This document shows, piece after piece, positions 53,894 through 63,474 of a stretch of 64,000 nucleotides of DNA. Under the pieces are notes generated by a model. It had not been told where the DNA came from, searched no databases, and saw only the letters and a list, made by a program, of their open reading frames with translations. The stretch is from UBA5266 sp002411545 (GTDB lineage Bacteria > Bacteroidota > Bacteroidia > Bacteroidales > WCHB1-69). Location of the stretch: NCBI GenBank assembly GCA_028693085.1, contig JAQUWC010000001.1:22938-86937 (forward strand), read 5' to 3'. The position numbers and the translations under genes are program-made. Numbering within the stretch: position 1 is the first letter of the stretch; each line of letters opens with the position of its first letter.

Positions 53894-54667
53894 TTAATAT
53901 TTACGTGTAAAAGGATATTTCAATATAATTATGAAATGCGCCCATAAAGTAGAGCATAAGCCGAAATGTTTTTTCATAATGAGATAGCGTTCTTTCCAGG
54001 CTTTTGTTTCGTTTTTACTTGATATGCCCGATACCATATAATTCGACAAATAATTATCGATATAAATATTTTGTTGAGATATGCCTAATATGTTTATCAC
54101 CCAATCATAATCAGAAGCAATTCTATATTGCAAATTATAAAATGGGGTAATTTCTTTTTTAACAAGTATGGCTTGATGACATACAACCAACCCCTTTAGC
54201 AGGCTCTTTTTTGTCAGTCCCTTAGGGGCTGTTTTACGCATATTACCTAATATCTTATCTTCTTGATCAATCATCAAGGATTTACCATATAAAACATCGC
54301 AGGAAGGATTTTGATTTAAACATTCAATGATTCCATGTAAGGTATTATTAGAATGAATTTTATCTCCTGCATTTATAAACCATACATACTCACCTTTTGC
54401 CATTTTCAGCCCTTTATTCATGGCATCGTATAAACCTTTATCTGCTTCGCTCATCCAATGAAAATGCTCGGGACCTAGGGTGTATTCTCCTTGGCTGATT
54501 TTAGATTCATGGTTTTGTATAATATCAAGGGTATTATCTGTTGAATTTCCATCAATAATTATATATTCAAAATCCGAACAATCTTGATTAAGTATACTAA
54601 GTATTGTTTTTTCAAGAAATTGACCGGCATTAAATGTAACACTTATGATGGAAATACGAGGCTTCAT
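53894..54667 (-). CDS. Family 2 glycosyltransferase
   Basis: 257 residues, GT-A fold: ISIISVTFNAGQFLEKTILS, DFEYIIIDGNSTDNTLDII (nucleotide site, DGNSTDNT), WMSEADKGLYDAMNKGLKMA, and YVWFINAGDKI with the metal-binding D-x-D variant AGD. C-terminal SDYDWVINIL acts like the ED-Y motif. WcaA/WcaE-like size. Acts at the cytoplasmic face on a lipid-linked oligosaccharide; sugar unknown. Confidence 0.85.
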   Translation of the reverse strand: MKPRISIISVTFNAGQFLEKTILSILNQDCSDFEYIIIDGNSTDNTLDIIQNHESKISQGEYTLGPEHFHWMSEADKGLYDAMNKGLKMAKGEYVWFINAGDKIHSNNTLHGIIECLNQNPSCDVLYGKSLMIDQEDKILGNMRKTAPKGLTKKSLLKGLVVCHQAILVKKEITPFYNLQYRIASDYDWVINILGISQQNIYIDNYLSNYMVSGISSKNETKAWKERYLIMKKHFGLCSTLWAHFIIILKYPFTRKY

Positions 54668-54674
54668 ATTTATA

Positions 54675-55604
54675 TTATGCTTTTTCTTTTAGATACCATT
54701 GATATACCTGATAGATACCATCATGAAGAGATGTCGTATGTTCCCATCCACTTTGATGCAAACGATCGACGTTTAATAATTTACGAGGAGTTCCATCGGG
54801 TTTGCTGGTGTCGTAAACTATAACTCCATCAAATCCTATTGTTTCTTTGACGATTAGCGCCAATTCGTGAATGCTAAGATCTTGACCGGTGCCAATATTA
54901 ACATGTATTTCATCCGAATAATGATTCATGAGATGCAACAATGCATCGGCGAGGTCGTCCACATAAAGGAACTCTCTTAATGCATTTCCTGTACCCCATA
55001 AATACACTTCAGCTTTTTGTTGAACTTTTGCTTCATGAAATTTTCGTATCATGGCGGGAAGAACGTGGGAAGAATTTAAATCGAAATTATCGTTGATGCC
55101 GTATAAATTAGTTGGCATGGCTGAAATGAAATCACATCCATATTGTCGGCGATAGAACTTACACATTTCCAAGCCGGCAATTTTAGCAATGGCATAGGCT
55201 TCGTTGGTAGGTTCCAAGGTACCGGTAAGTAAATATTCCTCTTTGATGGGTTGTTGAGCCATTTTGGGATATATACAGGAACTGCCCAAAAACAATAATT
55301 TTTTCACTTTATTGATATAGGCTGCGTGGATGATATTGCTTTCTATCATTAGATTGTCATAAATGAATTCAGCAGGATAAGTGTTGTTTGCATGTATGCC
55401 TCCTACTTTAGCCGCTGCCAAAAAAACATAATCGGGCTTCTCTTTCGAGAAAAAATTGTTTACGGCTTGTTGATAACGTAAGTCAAGTGCATGCAAATCG
55501 CGGGTAAGCACATTGGTATACCCCTGTTTAGCCAATGCTCGCATAATGGCAGAACCTACCAAACCGGTATGACCGGCTACATATATTTTATCTTTCTTAT
55601 TCAT
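54675..55604 (-). CDS. fcl: GDP-L-fucose synthase (epimerase/reductase)
   Basis: Second step of GDP-L-fucose synthesis: 3,5-epimerisation and NADPH reduction of GDP-4-keto-6-deoxymannose. 309 residues. Rossmann motif VAGHTGLVGSAIMRAL, LAAAKVGGIHANNTYPAEF, LFLGSSCIYPKMAQQPI, ALL-type EYLLTGTLEPTNEAYAIAKI with catalytic YxxxK, and PTNLYGINDNF. Directly follows gmd (9 bp), so the pair supplies GDP-L-fucose. Confidence 0.95.
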   Translation of the reverse strand: MNKKDKIYVAGHTGLVGSAIMRALAKQGYTNVLTRDLHALDLRYQQAVNNFFSKEKPDYVFLAAAKVGGIHANNTYPAEFIYDNLMIESNIIHAAYINKVKKLLFLGSSCIYPKMAQQPIKEEYLLTGTLEPTNEAYAIAKIAGLEMCKFYRRQYGCDFISAMPTNLYGINDNFDLNSSHVLPAMIRKFHEAKVQQKAEVYLWGTGNALREFLYVDDLADALLHLMNHYSDEIHVNIGTGQDLSIHELALIVKETIGFDGVIVYDTSKPDGTPRKLLNVDRLHQSGWEHTTSLHDGIYQVYQWYLKEKA

Positions 55605-55613
55605 AATAATATT

Positions 55614-56687
55614 TTATATGGTTTTGGAACGATATGTTTTAACAAATTCCAAATCATGTTTCATCATAATCTTTACCAATTCATGAAAGGAAGTTTTAGT
55701 AGGATTCCACCCCAATAATTTTTTCGCTTTGGAAGGATTACCCAATAATTGTTCTACTTCTGTGGGTCGATAATATTTTGGGTCGACTTCAACTAAAACA
55801 TTTCCGGTTAAGCTATCGATACCTTTTTCACTTTCGTTTTCACCTTCCCAACGCAAATGGATACCGGCTTCGGCAAAGGCAAAGGTACAAAATTCACGTA
55901 CTGAATGTGTTTCTCCTGTAGCAATAACAAAATCTTCGGGTTGAGAATGTTGTAATATCATCCACATACATTCGACATAATCACATGCATAACCCCAATC
56001 GCGTTGGGCATTCAGATTGCCTAAATAGAGTTTTTTTTGCATACCGAGTGCAATACGAGCAGCAGCAAGAGTGATTTTGCGGGTAACAAAGGTCTCGCCT
56101 CTGCGTTCACTTTCATGATTAAATAATATACCATTGGCGGCAAACATCTGATAAGCTTCTCTGTAATTTTTAGTTATCCAAAAACCATATAATTTAGCTA
56201 CACCATATGGAGAACGAGGATAAAAAGGAGTGCTTTCGCTTTGAGGAATCTCTTGAACTTTCCCGTATAATTCGGATGTAGATGCTTGATAAATTTTCGT
56301 TTTCTTCTCCATTTTTAGAATTCGAACAGCCTCCAAGATGCGAAGGGTTCCAATGGCATCCGATTCGGCCGTGTATTCAGGGACTTCGAACGATACTTTT
56401 ACATGGGATTGAGCCGCTAAATTATATATTTCATCCGGCTGTATCGATTGTATAATACGTATGATAGAAGATGAATCGGTCATATCACCATAATGTAGTT
56501 CCAGCTTTCGCTCTTGTTTCATGTCTTCTATCCATTCATCGAAATACAAATGTTCGATACGTCCGGTATTAAAATAAGAGGCACGACGCATCAAACCATG
56601 TACTTCATATCCTTTTTCCAACAAAAATTCGGCAAGATAGGAACCATCTTGTCCCGTTATTCCTGTTATTAAAGCTACTTTTTTCAT
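55614..56687 (-). CDS. gmd: GDP-mannose 4,6-dehydratase
   Basis: First step: GDP-D-mannose to GDP-4-keto-6-deoxy-D-mannose. 357 residues. ALITGITGQDGSYLAEFLLE cofactor motif; VHGLMRRASYFNTGRIEHLY; HYGDMTDSSSIIRII; NLAAQSHVKVSFEVPEYTA; QASTSELYG; YPRSPYGVAKLYGFWI with YxxxK; and NHESERRGETFVTRKIT, a highly specific Gmd block. No manC or manB is near, so GDP-mannose comes from elsewhere. Confidence 0.96.
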   Translation of the reverse strand: MKKVALITGITGQDGSYLAEFLLEKGYEVHGLMRRASYFNTGRIEHLYFDEWIEDMKQERKLELHYGDMTDSSSIIRIIQSIQPDEIYNLAAQSHVKVSFEVPEYTAESDAIGTLRILEAVRILKMEKKTKIYQASTSELYGKVQEIPQSESTPFYPRSPYGVAKLYGFWITKNYREAYQMFAANGILFNHESERRGETFVTRKITLAAARIALGMQKKLYLGNLNAQRDWGYACDYVECMWMILQHSQPEDFVIATGETHSVREFCTFAFAEAGIHLRWEGENESEKGIDSLTGNVLVEVDPKYYRPTEVEQLLGNPSKAKKLLGWNPTKTSFHELVKIMMKHDLEFVKTYRSKTI

Positions 56688-56689
56688 TA

Positions 56690-59302
56690 TTATTTGTTTT
56701 TTAACATTAAATGATTCTTATGGTTGTAAAAAGTGTAAACTAAAGCTGCCAATAATAGTACAATGATAACTATGGAAGAAGCCATAGCTATTCTTCCACT
56801 TAATATACTCATATGTGGAATATATTTAAATTCTATGGTGTGTTCTCCTGCAGGTACTACCATGGCTCTTAAGATATAATTCACGCGGAAATGTGGAGTC
56901 TCCTTGCCATCTAAATAAGATACCCATCCTCCTTTATTATAGAATACTTCTGAAAAAACAAGCAATTGTGATTTATTAGCTTTCGATGTGTAAGTTAATC
57001 GGTTAGGATTACATAGGGTATTGATAACACTAGTATTGGAATCTCTTGATAACTCCTTATCTTTTACCATATCAACAAATCGTTTATCGATAATGGCTGT
57101 ATCTTTAATATTTACATCATAAAGTGCTAATATTTCTTGGTCTGGATTTTCAACGAATTTGTAACCATTTGATACCCATACGCTTCCAAAAGCATAAGGA
57201 TTTTGTAAAGGAATAAGTTGATTGTTTGCTCCGGGAAGTATAAAATATTTAGTATTTAACATATTTAATACTTTAAACTTTTCAGGGTTTACCATTTCCA
57301 TATTCCCTTGAGCATTCATTATTTCTGAATAATAGGCTTGAATTTCATTACTTATATGGAAATCGATCATATCTTGATAACGTCGTAATTTAGCCGGACT
57401 ATAACCACCTATGGATTTATGAAAATAAGAAGTGGCAGATTCATTAAAAGTATTAGAGGCCAAATTTAAAACTCTGTAATTGATATCCGAATCTTGTAAA
57501 ATAATTCTATCCGCTTCATTTGCTTGGTGGAAATTTTCTACTTTATTTTTAGCTTGAAAATCGTCGTTATTTAAATATCGTTTAGCCACCGTCCAACCAT
57601 CGATAAGCACTAATAACGTCAAAGAAGCAATGATGATATTTATGTTTTTTAATGAACCTTTGGTATAGAGCCAAAGTAATCCGAAAGCAAGCGAAATAAA
57701 AATGATAGAACGAAATACGTCTTGGTAAGCCATGGATTTACGATAATCCATTAATATTGAAAGTATGCTTCCTGCCCGATTTTCATCAAAACCTGCACTT
57801 AAAAGTTGATTTTTAAATTGAGTATCACCAGAAGCGGTAAAATCAAAAAACATAGCAGCACAAAGTGCTAAGAATAAGCATAAACCAGCAGCAATAAAAT
57901 AGCTGACTTTAAGATTTTTAAATATGATATCCTTGGAAAGTTTCTGTGAAAATAATTCTTTTAATCCTAACATTCCGAGTATAGGCATGGCTACGCCGGC
58001 AATAATAAGCGCCATAGCCGGAGTCCTAAATTTATTATAAAAAGGTAAATGATGAAACAAAAAATTGTTAATAACATCGAAGTTTTTTCCCCAAGATAAA
58101 ATAAGTGAAACAATAAAAGCGGTTACTATCCACCATTTTTCAGGTCCTTTAACTAAAAATAAGCCTAATATAAATAAGAAACAGACTATAGCTCCAGCAT
58201 ATACAGGACCGGATGTAAAAGGTTGTTCTCCCCAGTAAGTGGGTAAATACGGAGACCCATATCCATTTTGACGTAGAGCTTGAAAAGTTTCTGAGTCAGG
58301 TTTCAATTCAGTATGACCGCCCCCATATAAATTAGGCACTAATAAGGTAAATGTTTCCATTTTGCCATAGCTCCAGGCAAAGGCATAATCTTTTTCTAAT
58401 CCACCTTCGTTGGGTGTTGTAGTACTGGCGTTTTTTTGTTTTTCTTCAGGAACAATGCTTAATTCGGAACCTCCTCTCATGGTGTCTTTACTGTAAACGT
58501 AAGTTGGCAATAAGTTACCAATATTTGGCAGTAGTGATAGTAATGCAGCAATAATTATTATCCCCAATGCTTTAAAAAAAGGTTTTAAAGTTTTTTCTTT
58601 CCATAAATAGTAGATGAAATAGCATATTCCTATAGTGCCAGCAATTATTAATCCATAGTAAGTAATTTGAATATGGTTGCAACTAATTTCAATCCCTAAA
58701 AACAAGAGTGTTATAATAGCCCCCATCCAGTATTTTTTTCGAAAAGCTAAAATAATACCACCAATCATAGGAGCAAGATAAGCCATGGCATAACCTTTAG
58801 TAACATGCCCTGCTTCAATAATAATTATATTATAAGAGGCAAAAGCATACACAACCGCTCCTAACAAAGCCATCCATGCATTGGCACCTATACAAAGCAT
58901 AAAAATGTAAAATCCTAATAAATAAGCAAATAACATTCCGGCGTGAAATAAAGGTAAGCCTCCTCTCAATGCTATACTGATTTTATAGAATATATTGAAA
59001 TATGGTTTCCCCCAAAGCGTAATGGTAGGCATACCACTAAACATAGCATTGGTCCATTCAGCATATTCTCCTGTTTTTTCGTGATGAGATTTTACCTCTT
59101 GTGTCATGCCTTCTACACTAACCATATCACTTTGAGGTAATTCTTTGTTGTCGAAAAAAACAGGACTAAAGTATATTATAGTCAGAAGATACATGACAAC
59201 AATGGCACAAACATGAGGGATAGTTTTTTTTATATACGATGAAAAAAGAGTATGAGAATTTTTAGTTATGTTTGTCTTCTCTTTTACGTTATTATTTTTC
59301 AT
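56690..59302 (-). CDS. YfhO-family multi-span membrane protein
   Basis: 870 residues, about 12-13 hydrophobic segments and a large C-terminal extracytoplasmic domain (from ~570: DDFQAKNKVENFHQANEADR ... VVPAGEHTIEFKYIPHMSILSG, then a last membrane segment). Early loop LPQSDMVSVEGMTQEV and NAMFSGMPTITLWG and the PLFHAGMLFAYLLGFYIF block fit Pfam YfhO, GT-C-like proteins tied to glycosylation of wall polymers in Gram-positives. Here it heads the fucose/glycosyltransferase run, so a role in adding lipid-linked sugars on the outer side of the membrane is likely, not proven. Confidence 0.85.
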   Translation of the reverse strand: MKNNNVKEKTNITKNSHTLFSSYIKKTIPHVCAIVVMYLLTIIYFSPVFFDNKELPQSDMVSVEGMTQEVKSHHEKTGEYAEWTNAMFSGMPTITLWGKPYFNIFYKISIALRGGLPLFHAGMLFAYLLGFYIFMLCIGANAWMALLGAVVYAFASYNIIIIEAGHVTKGYAMAYLAPMIGGIILAFRKKYWMGAIITLLFLGIEISCNHIQITYYGLIIAGTIGICYFIYYLWKEKTLKPFFKALGIIIIAALLSLLPNIGNLLPTYVYSKDTMRGGSELSIVPEEKQKNASTTTPNEGGLEKDYAFAWSYGKMETFTLLVPNLYGGGHTELKPDSETFQALRQNGYGSPYLPTYWGEQPFTSGPVYAGAIVCFLFILGLFLVKGPEKWWIVTAFIVSLILSWGKNFDVINNFLFHHLPFYNKFRTPAMALIIAGVAMPILGMLGLKELFSQKLSKDIIFKNLKVSYFIAAGLCLFLALCAAMFFDFTASGDTQFKNQLLSAGFDENRAGSILSILMDYRKSMAYQDVFRSIIFISLAFGLLWLYTKGSLKNINIIIASLTLLVLIDGWTVAKRYLNNDDFQAKNKVENFHQANEADRIILQDSDINYRVLNLASNTFNESATSYFHKSIGGYSPAKLRRYQDMIDFHISNEIQAYYSEIMNAQGNMEMVNPEKFKVLNMLNTKYFILPGANNQLIPLQNPYAFGSVWVSNGYKFVENPDQEILALYDVNIKDTAIIDKRFVDMVKDKELSRDSNTSVINTLCNPNRLTYTSKANKSQLLVFSEVFYNKGGWVSYLDGKETPHFRVNYILRAMVVPAGEHTIEFKYIPHMSILSGRIAMASSIVIIVLLLAALVYTFYNHKNHLMLKNK

Positions 59303-59335
59303 TTATGTTAAATTAATGGATTTAGAATTAATGTG

Positions 59336-59343
59336 CAAAATTA
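59336..59343 (-). promoter_or_regulatory. -7 element of the yfhO-gmhA transcript (TAATTTTG)
   Basis: Minus-strand TAATTTTGCA ~35 bp before the ATG at 59302. It splits the polysaccharide region into two transcription units. Confidence 0.55.
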
Positions 59344-59429
59344 CATTTTTTTTATCATCTGATAGGATTAAAAAAGGATACTTTATTTGTATATATTGAT
59401 TGATACAATATTAAATGCAATGATTAAAC

Positions 59430-60506
59430 TTATAGCTGTTGATATATTTTACAAGTATTAGATACCATTTCATTTATTGAAAAGTATTTTATTTTTTCTT
59501 TTCCTTTGGATATTAGATCATTTCTTTTTTCTTTGTTTGATATAACCTTTTGTATACTATCTAATATCGAAATTTTATCTGTAGGATCAAAGTATTGAGC
59601 CGCATCTTGTGCTATTTCAGGGAAACAACTTGTATTGCTTAAACATACAGGGCAATTATTGGCAAAAGCTTCTAAAATTGGAATGCCGAATCCTTCATAA
59701 AGAGATGGAAAAACAAAAACCAAAGCATTTTGATATAAAGAATATAACATAGAATCGTTTGCTTGAATAGCAATCAACTGACTAAAAATAGAATATTTTT
59801 GAAATAAATGTATTTCTTCTGAAGTAAATGCTTTTCCGGTACAAATCACTTTTAATGTTTTATTTGCATGTAAAAGTGGAACGATGGCTTCTAAAAAAAG
59901 GTAAAAGTTTTTGTAGCTTTTTCTTTCACCCACAAATAAAATATAATTTCCATATAAAGCATTGGATGCTTTAATTTGCTGATTATATCCGTGATATACC
60001 ACTGTTATTTTATCCGGATTTATATTCAGTAATTCCACAATATCTTTTTTTGTGTTTTGGCTTACAGCAATAATATGATTTGCTTTGTTAATGAGTATTT
60101 TTTTTATTTTTGCTGTGTTTTCGTAAGCAGGGAAAAAATCCGGAAAGCGTTCATGAATCATATCATGTACAGTAATGACAAAAGGCTTTTGTATGTATTT
60201 TAAGAAATATGGATTATAATAGGTGGGATGAAACACATCAAACTGATTTTCTTTGATAGTTTTTTTTGAGATTTGATGATTGAAGAAATAATATAATCGT
60301 CTTTTGATGCGAAAATTTTGCAAGGAATCTATGGTTTTGAATGTTTGATTGTATGTTTTTGTTATATAGTGATTTTCGGAATATTGCATTGCCACTTCTT
60401 TCTCGAAATCTTGTGGTAAATTAAATATTAAATCTGCAAAATAGCGGGTAACTCCGCCAAATTTTTGCATGCTAAACATTTGATGATCATAAAGAATTTT
60501 TATCAT
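59430..60506 (-). CDS. Family 4 glycosyltransferase
   Basis: 358 residues. Starts MIKILYDHQMFSMQKFGGVTRYFADL, given here as ILYDHQMFSMQKFGGVTRYF; HDMIHERFPDFF; HIIAVSQNTKKDIVELL; then the C-terminal domain with YILFVGERKSYKNF, VFPSLYEGFGIPILEAFAN and PVCLSNTSCFPEIAQDAA with the E-x7-E-type EGFGIPILE. Similar to WbaZ/mannosyltransferase-like GT4 enzymes. Last gene of the uxs-led unit, 62 bp after the methyltransferase. Confidence 0.85.
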   Translation of the reverse strand: MIKILYDHQMFSMQKFGGVTRYFADLIFNLPQDFEKEVAMQYSENHYITKTYNQTFKTIDSLQNFRIKRRLYYFFNHQISKKTIKENQFDVFHPTYYNPYFLKYIQKPFVITVHDMIHERFPDFFPAYENTAKIKKILINKANHIIAVSQNTKKDIVELLNINPDKITVVYHGYNQQIKASNALYGNYILFVGERKSYKNFYLFLEAIVPLLHANKTLKVICTGKAFTSEEIHLFQKYSIFSQLIAIQANDSMLYSLYQNALVFVFPSLYEGFGIPILEAFANNCPVCLSNTSCFPEIAQDAAQYFDPTDKISILDSIQKVISNKEKRNDLISKGKEKIKYFSINEMVSNTCKIYQQL

Positions 60507-60567
60507 AATAACACGGTTAATAGGGTTAATATAACATTTTAAAAAAATGTAAATTTGTTAAATTTTA

Positions 60568-61341
60568 TCAAATTTTAACTTGTTTCAAAAATTTACTGTC
60601 ACTTAATACATGTTTTGAATTAAAACAGGTGTATTGTACTACTTTAAAGTAATTAAATAGCAAATTACATAATGCATGTGGTAATTTTTTTTCTGTCAAC
60701 AGATGAAAATCTTTGTTGTTAGAATAAAGATACATATTAAATTTTTCTGCCAAATAGTTTAAGGTTTGCTTTGAATAAAAAGAAATATGCTGTCCATGTT
60801 CAAAGGCATAATACCACCAATTTTTATCAGGGATATCAGTAGGGATTAATAGGGTTGAAAAAAATATATTTCTACTTATAACATACATTGATTCCAATTC
60901 TTGCAAAGGATTTTGAAAATGCTCAAAAGCTTCGAATGCAGTTATTAGTTCAATAGTTTTATTTTGAGTAGAGTGAAAGTCAAATCCGCGAGCAAATATA
61001 TTTTCAGTATATAAATCATTCCATAAAAAGTTGAATCCTTTATCTCTCATTATGCGCACAAAAAGGCCATAACCGCCAGCCATATCTACATAAGTAGCAT
61101 TAACACGAAAAAAAGCTTTGATGATTGAACTAGTTAATTTAGCACAATATACATTTCGTTGAATTAAACCAGTATCCGTAATATTAATAGAGGTAGTATA
61201 TGCTTCAGCTAACCAAAAAGGCTCTTCTGTTTGTATAAAACCACAGTTCTCACATTTAAAATACGAGATATCATATTTATGTAGGATGTTAGCTTGAAAA
61301 ACTGTTTTGATGGGGTGACTACATATACGACATGTGTTCAT
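60568..61341 (-). CDS. Class I SAM-dependent methyltransferase with N-terminal zinc-binding pair
   Basis: 257 residues. N-terminus has CRIC and CENC (C4-x2-C7 ... C30-x2-C33), a small zinc ribbon as in sugar C-methyltransferase-like proteins. The SAM motif is weak, DMAGGYGLFVRIMRDKG, with ITAFEAFEHFQNPLQEL as motif for the acceptor side. GHG-type EHGQHISFYSKQTLNYLA near the end is common to the 'class I methyltransferase' group of polysaccharide clusters. Likely methylates a nucleotide-sugar or terminal glycan residue. The gene starts 3 bp after its neighbour. Confidence 0.75.
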   Translation of the reverse strand: MNTCRICSHPIKTVFQANILHKYDISYFKCENCGFIQTEEPFWLAEAYTTSINITDTGLIQRNVYCAKLTSSIIKAFFRVNATYVDMAGGYGLFVRIMRDKGFNFLWNDLYTENIFARGFDFHSTQNKTIELITAFEAFEHFQNPLQELESMYVISRNIFFSTLLIPTDIPDKNWWYYAFEHGQHISFYSKQTLNYLAEKFNMYLYSNNKDFHLLTEKKLPHALCNLLFNYFKVVQYTCFNSKHVLSDSKFLKQVKI

Positions 61342-61343
61342 AC

Positions 61344-62267
61344 TTAAAACTTTGAGATAATTTTGTGTTTACGTTTCATAAATCGCCAAAATAATTGAAA
61401 GATTGTTTTATGATACATATTTTTATATAAATATGCATCTGCTTCTTTATTTTGATCAATTGACGATGTGTGTATTAACGGTAATATGGAATTTGTTTCT
61501 AATGCTAAATTTGTTGTGTTATTTTTTGCATAATAATGTGTCCCACCATAAACGACAATATTAGAGATTAAATTGACATTAGGAATAATACATAGCCCTT
61601 TGTTTTTCCACATATGGAATCCTAATTGATAATCCCACGTATTATTCCCTTGTTTTTTCATCATCAGGAATTTATCAATCCATACTTGTCTTTCCTTCCA
61701 AGAGGATAAATATGGTTGAATATCATATTTGAAATCAGAGAGAACATAATTTTTCAAATATAAATCATATCCCTGCCAAGCTCTTCTCCATGAAGCCCAT
61801 CCCCAAATATTAATATACCCCGAAAAATAATATGAAGCTTCACCTCTTTTAATTCCATCCTGAAAATTATCGCCGGAAATCAGCATAATTTCTTCATTAT
61901 CCTTGTATTTATTTAACAACTCTTCACAATACGGAAAAAAATCAGGATGAGGTAAACAATCATCTTCTAAAATAATCCCTTGTTCAACATTATCAAAAAA
62001 CCATGTTATAGCAGTAGATACACCTTTGGCACAACCTAAGTTTTGGTTTTGAAATAATGTTTTTAATTCACAATCCCAGTCTATTTGTTTTACAAGATCT
62101 CTCACTTTTTGGCATTTTTCAGCTTCTCCCTCTTTATTTGATCTTGGCCCGTCCGCAGCTATATATAAATATTTAGGTTGCCGTTTTTTAATGGCATCAA
62201 ACACTTGTTGTGCAGTTTCAATTCTATTAAATATAATAAATAAAACGGGTGTTTCAAAGTTTGTCAT
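61344..62267 (-). CDS. GT-A-fold nucleotide-diphospho-sugar transferase
   Basis: 307 residues. PVLFIIFNRIETAQQVFDAI, YLYIAADGPRSNKEGEAEKC, FQNQNLGCAKGVSTAI, and the divalent-metal EDD motif in GIILEDDCLPHPDFFPYC, then SGYINIWGWASWRRAWQGYD. Belongs to the group labelled 'nucleotide-diphospho-sugar transferase / HlpA-like', similar to N-acetylglucosaminyltransferase I in the EDD core. Sugar unknown. A decayed FkbM gene precedes it. Confidence 0.8.
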   Translation of the reverse strand: MTNFETPVLFIIFNRIETAQQVFDAIKKRQPKYLYIAADGPRSNKEGEAEKCQKVRDLVKQIDWDCELKTLFQNQNLGCAKGVSTAITWFFDNVEQGIILEDDCLPHPDFFPYCEELLNKYKDNEEIMLISGDNFQDGIKRGEASYYFSGYINIWGWASWRRAWQGYDLYLKNYVLSDFKYDIQPYLSSWKERQVWIDKFLMMKKQGNNTWDYQLGFHMWKNKGLCIIPNVNLISNIVVYGGTHYYAKNNTTNLALETNSILPLIHTSSIDQNKEADAYLYKNMYHKTIFQLFWRFMKRKHKIISKF

Positions 62268-62291
62268 TATTGATGAATTTTATTCATTGTA

Positions 62292-62453
62292 TTAGTTAAA
62301 CTGAATAATTTTAATTTTTATTAAAGTTTCTTTTGCTCCTATCAAACATGGCATTTCGTAACCTTCGGCATCAATTTTAGGATAATCAATAAAAGGGATA
62401 TTGTTTTTTTGCATAAAACTGTCATTTGCGATGGTATCAACTATATGTTTTAT
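62292..62453 (-). pseudogene. FkbM-family methyltransferase fragment
   Basis: 54 codons without a start, ending at TAA 62292-62294. It reads IANDSFMQKNNIPFIDYPKI, then DAEGYEMPCLIGAKETL, then IKIKIIQFN: the D-x-x-KIDxEGxE-x-x-x-L-x-GAKE core and the following strand of FkbM methyltransferases. The upstream limit is an in-frame TAA inside the end of the uxs-like gene, so most of the gene is missing. Confidence 0.65.
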
Positions 62454-63388
62454 TTACTCAACAGTTTATCAAAATATTCAATGGTTTTTATCAAGCCGTC
62501 TTCCAATTGAATCATTGGTTGCCAATTCAATTCATTTTTAGCCAATGAAATATCAGGACAACGTTGCATAGGATCGTCAGATGGTAAAGGTTTGTAAATA
62601 AGTTTTGATTTAGAACCAACCATTTCAATAACCTTTTGAGCCAATTCAAGAATTGTAAACTCATTCGGATTGCCAATATTGACGGGACCAATAAATTCAT
62701 TCGAAGATTCCATCATTTTAATCATTCCATTTATTAAATCGTCAATATATTGAAAACTGCGTGTTTGTTTTCCGTCTCCATAAATAGTTATATCCTTGCC
62801 TTGCAAGGCTTGAACAATAAAATTGGAAACAACACGACCGTCGTTGGGATGCATTCGAGGGCCATAAGTATTGAAGATCCTCACTATTTTTATGTCTACA
62901 TTATTCATACGATGGTAATCCATAAATAATGTTTCGGCACATCTTTTCCCTTCGTCATAGCAAGAACGGATCCCAATGGGATTCACATTACCCCAATAAG
63001 CTTCTACTTGCGGATGTACATTTGGATCGCCATATACTTCGCTGGTTGAGGCTTGCAAAACTCTTGCTTTGGTTCGTTTGGCTAAACCGAGAGCATTAAT
63101 GGCTCCCATTACGGATGTTTTAATGGTTTGGATGGCATCAAATTGATAATGCACCGGTGATGCTGGACAGGCTAAATTATAAATCTGATCCGTTTCAATA
63201 AAAAAAGGTATAGTAACATCATGACGTACCGTTTCAAAATACGGATTATCTAATAAATGTACAATGTTTGCCTTTTGACCAGTAAAATAATTATCTAAGC
63301 AAATAACTTCATTTCCTTTGTTTAACAGTCGCTCACACAAATGAGAACCTATAAAACCCGCTCCTCCGGTTACTAATATTTTTTTCAT
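62450..63388 (-). CDS. UDP-glucuronate decarboxylase (UDP-xylose synthase)
   Basis: Extended SDR, 312 residues: ILVTGGAGFIGSHLCERLL, LDNYFTGQKANI, VRHDVTIPF, YNLACPASPVHYQFD, TSVMGAINALGLAKR, QASTSEVYGDPNVHPQ-type block, SCYDEGKRCAET with YxxxK, and RIFNTYGPRMHPNDGRVVSNF. These match UXS, converting UDP-glucuronate to UDP-xylose. It heads the second polysaccharide unit, with its own promoter element at 63415-63422. Confidence 0.92.
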   Translation of the reverse strand: MKKILVTGGAGFIGSHLCERLLNKGNEVICLDNYFTGQKANIVHLLDNPYFETVRHDVTIPFFIETDQIYNLACPASPVHYQFDAIQTIKTSVMGAINALGLAKRTKARVLQASTSEVYGDPNVHPQVEAYWGNVNPIGIRSCYDEGKRCAETLFMDYHRMNNVDIKIVRIFNTYGPRMHPNDGRVVSNFIVQALQGKDITIYGDGKQTRSFQYIDDLINGMIKMMESSNEFIGPVNIGNPNEFTILELAQKVIEMVGSKSKLIYKPLPSDDPMQRCPDISLAKNELNWQPMIQLEDGLIKTIEYFDKLLSK

Positions 63389-63414
63389 TCTAAATTATAG
63401 TGTTAAATAATTTG

Positions 63415-63422
63415 CAAAAATA
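63415..63422 (-). promoter_or_regulatory. -7 element of the uxs-led unit (TATTTTTG)
   Basis: Minus-strand TATTTTTGCA ~30 bp before the ATG at 63388. Confidence 0.6.
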
Positions 63423-63474
63423 CTAAATAATCCATAAAAAATTAGTTAGTACATTGATGTTATGTTTATATTAT

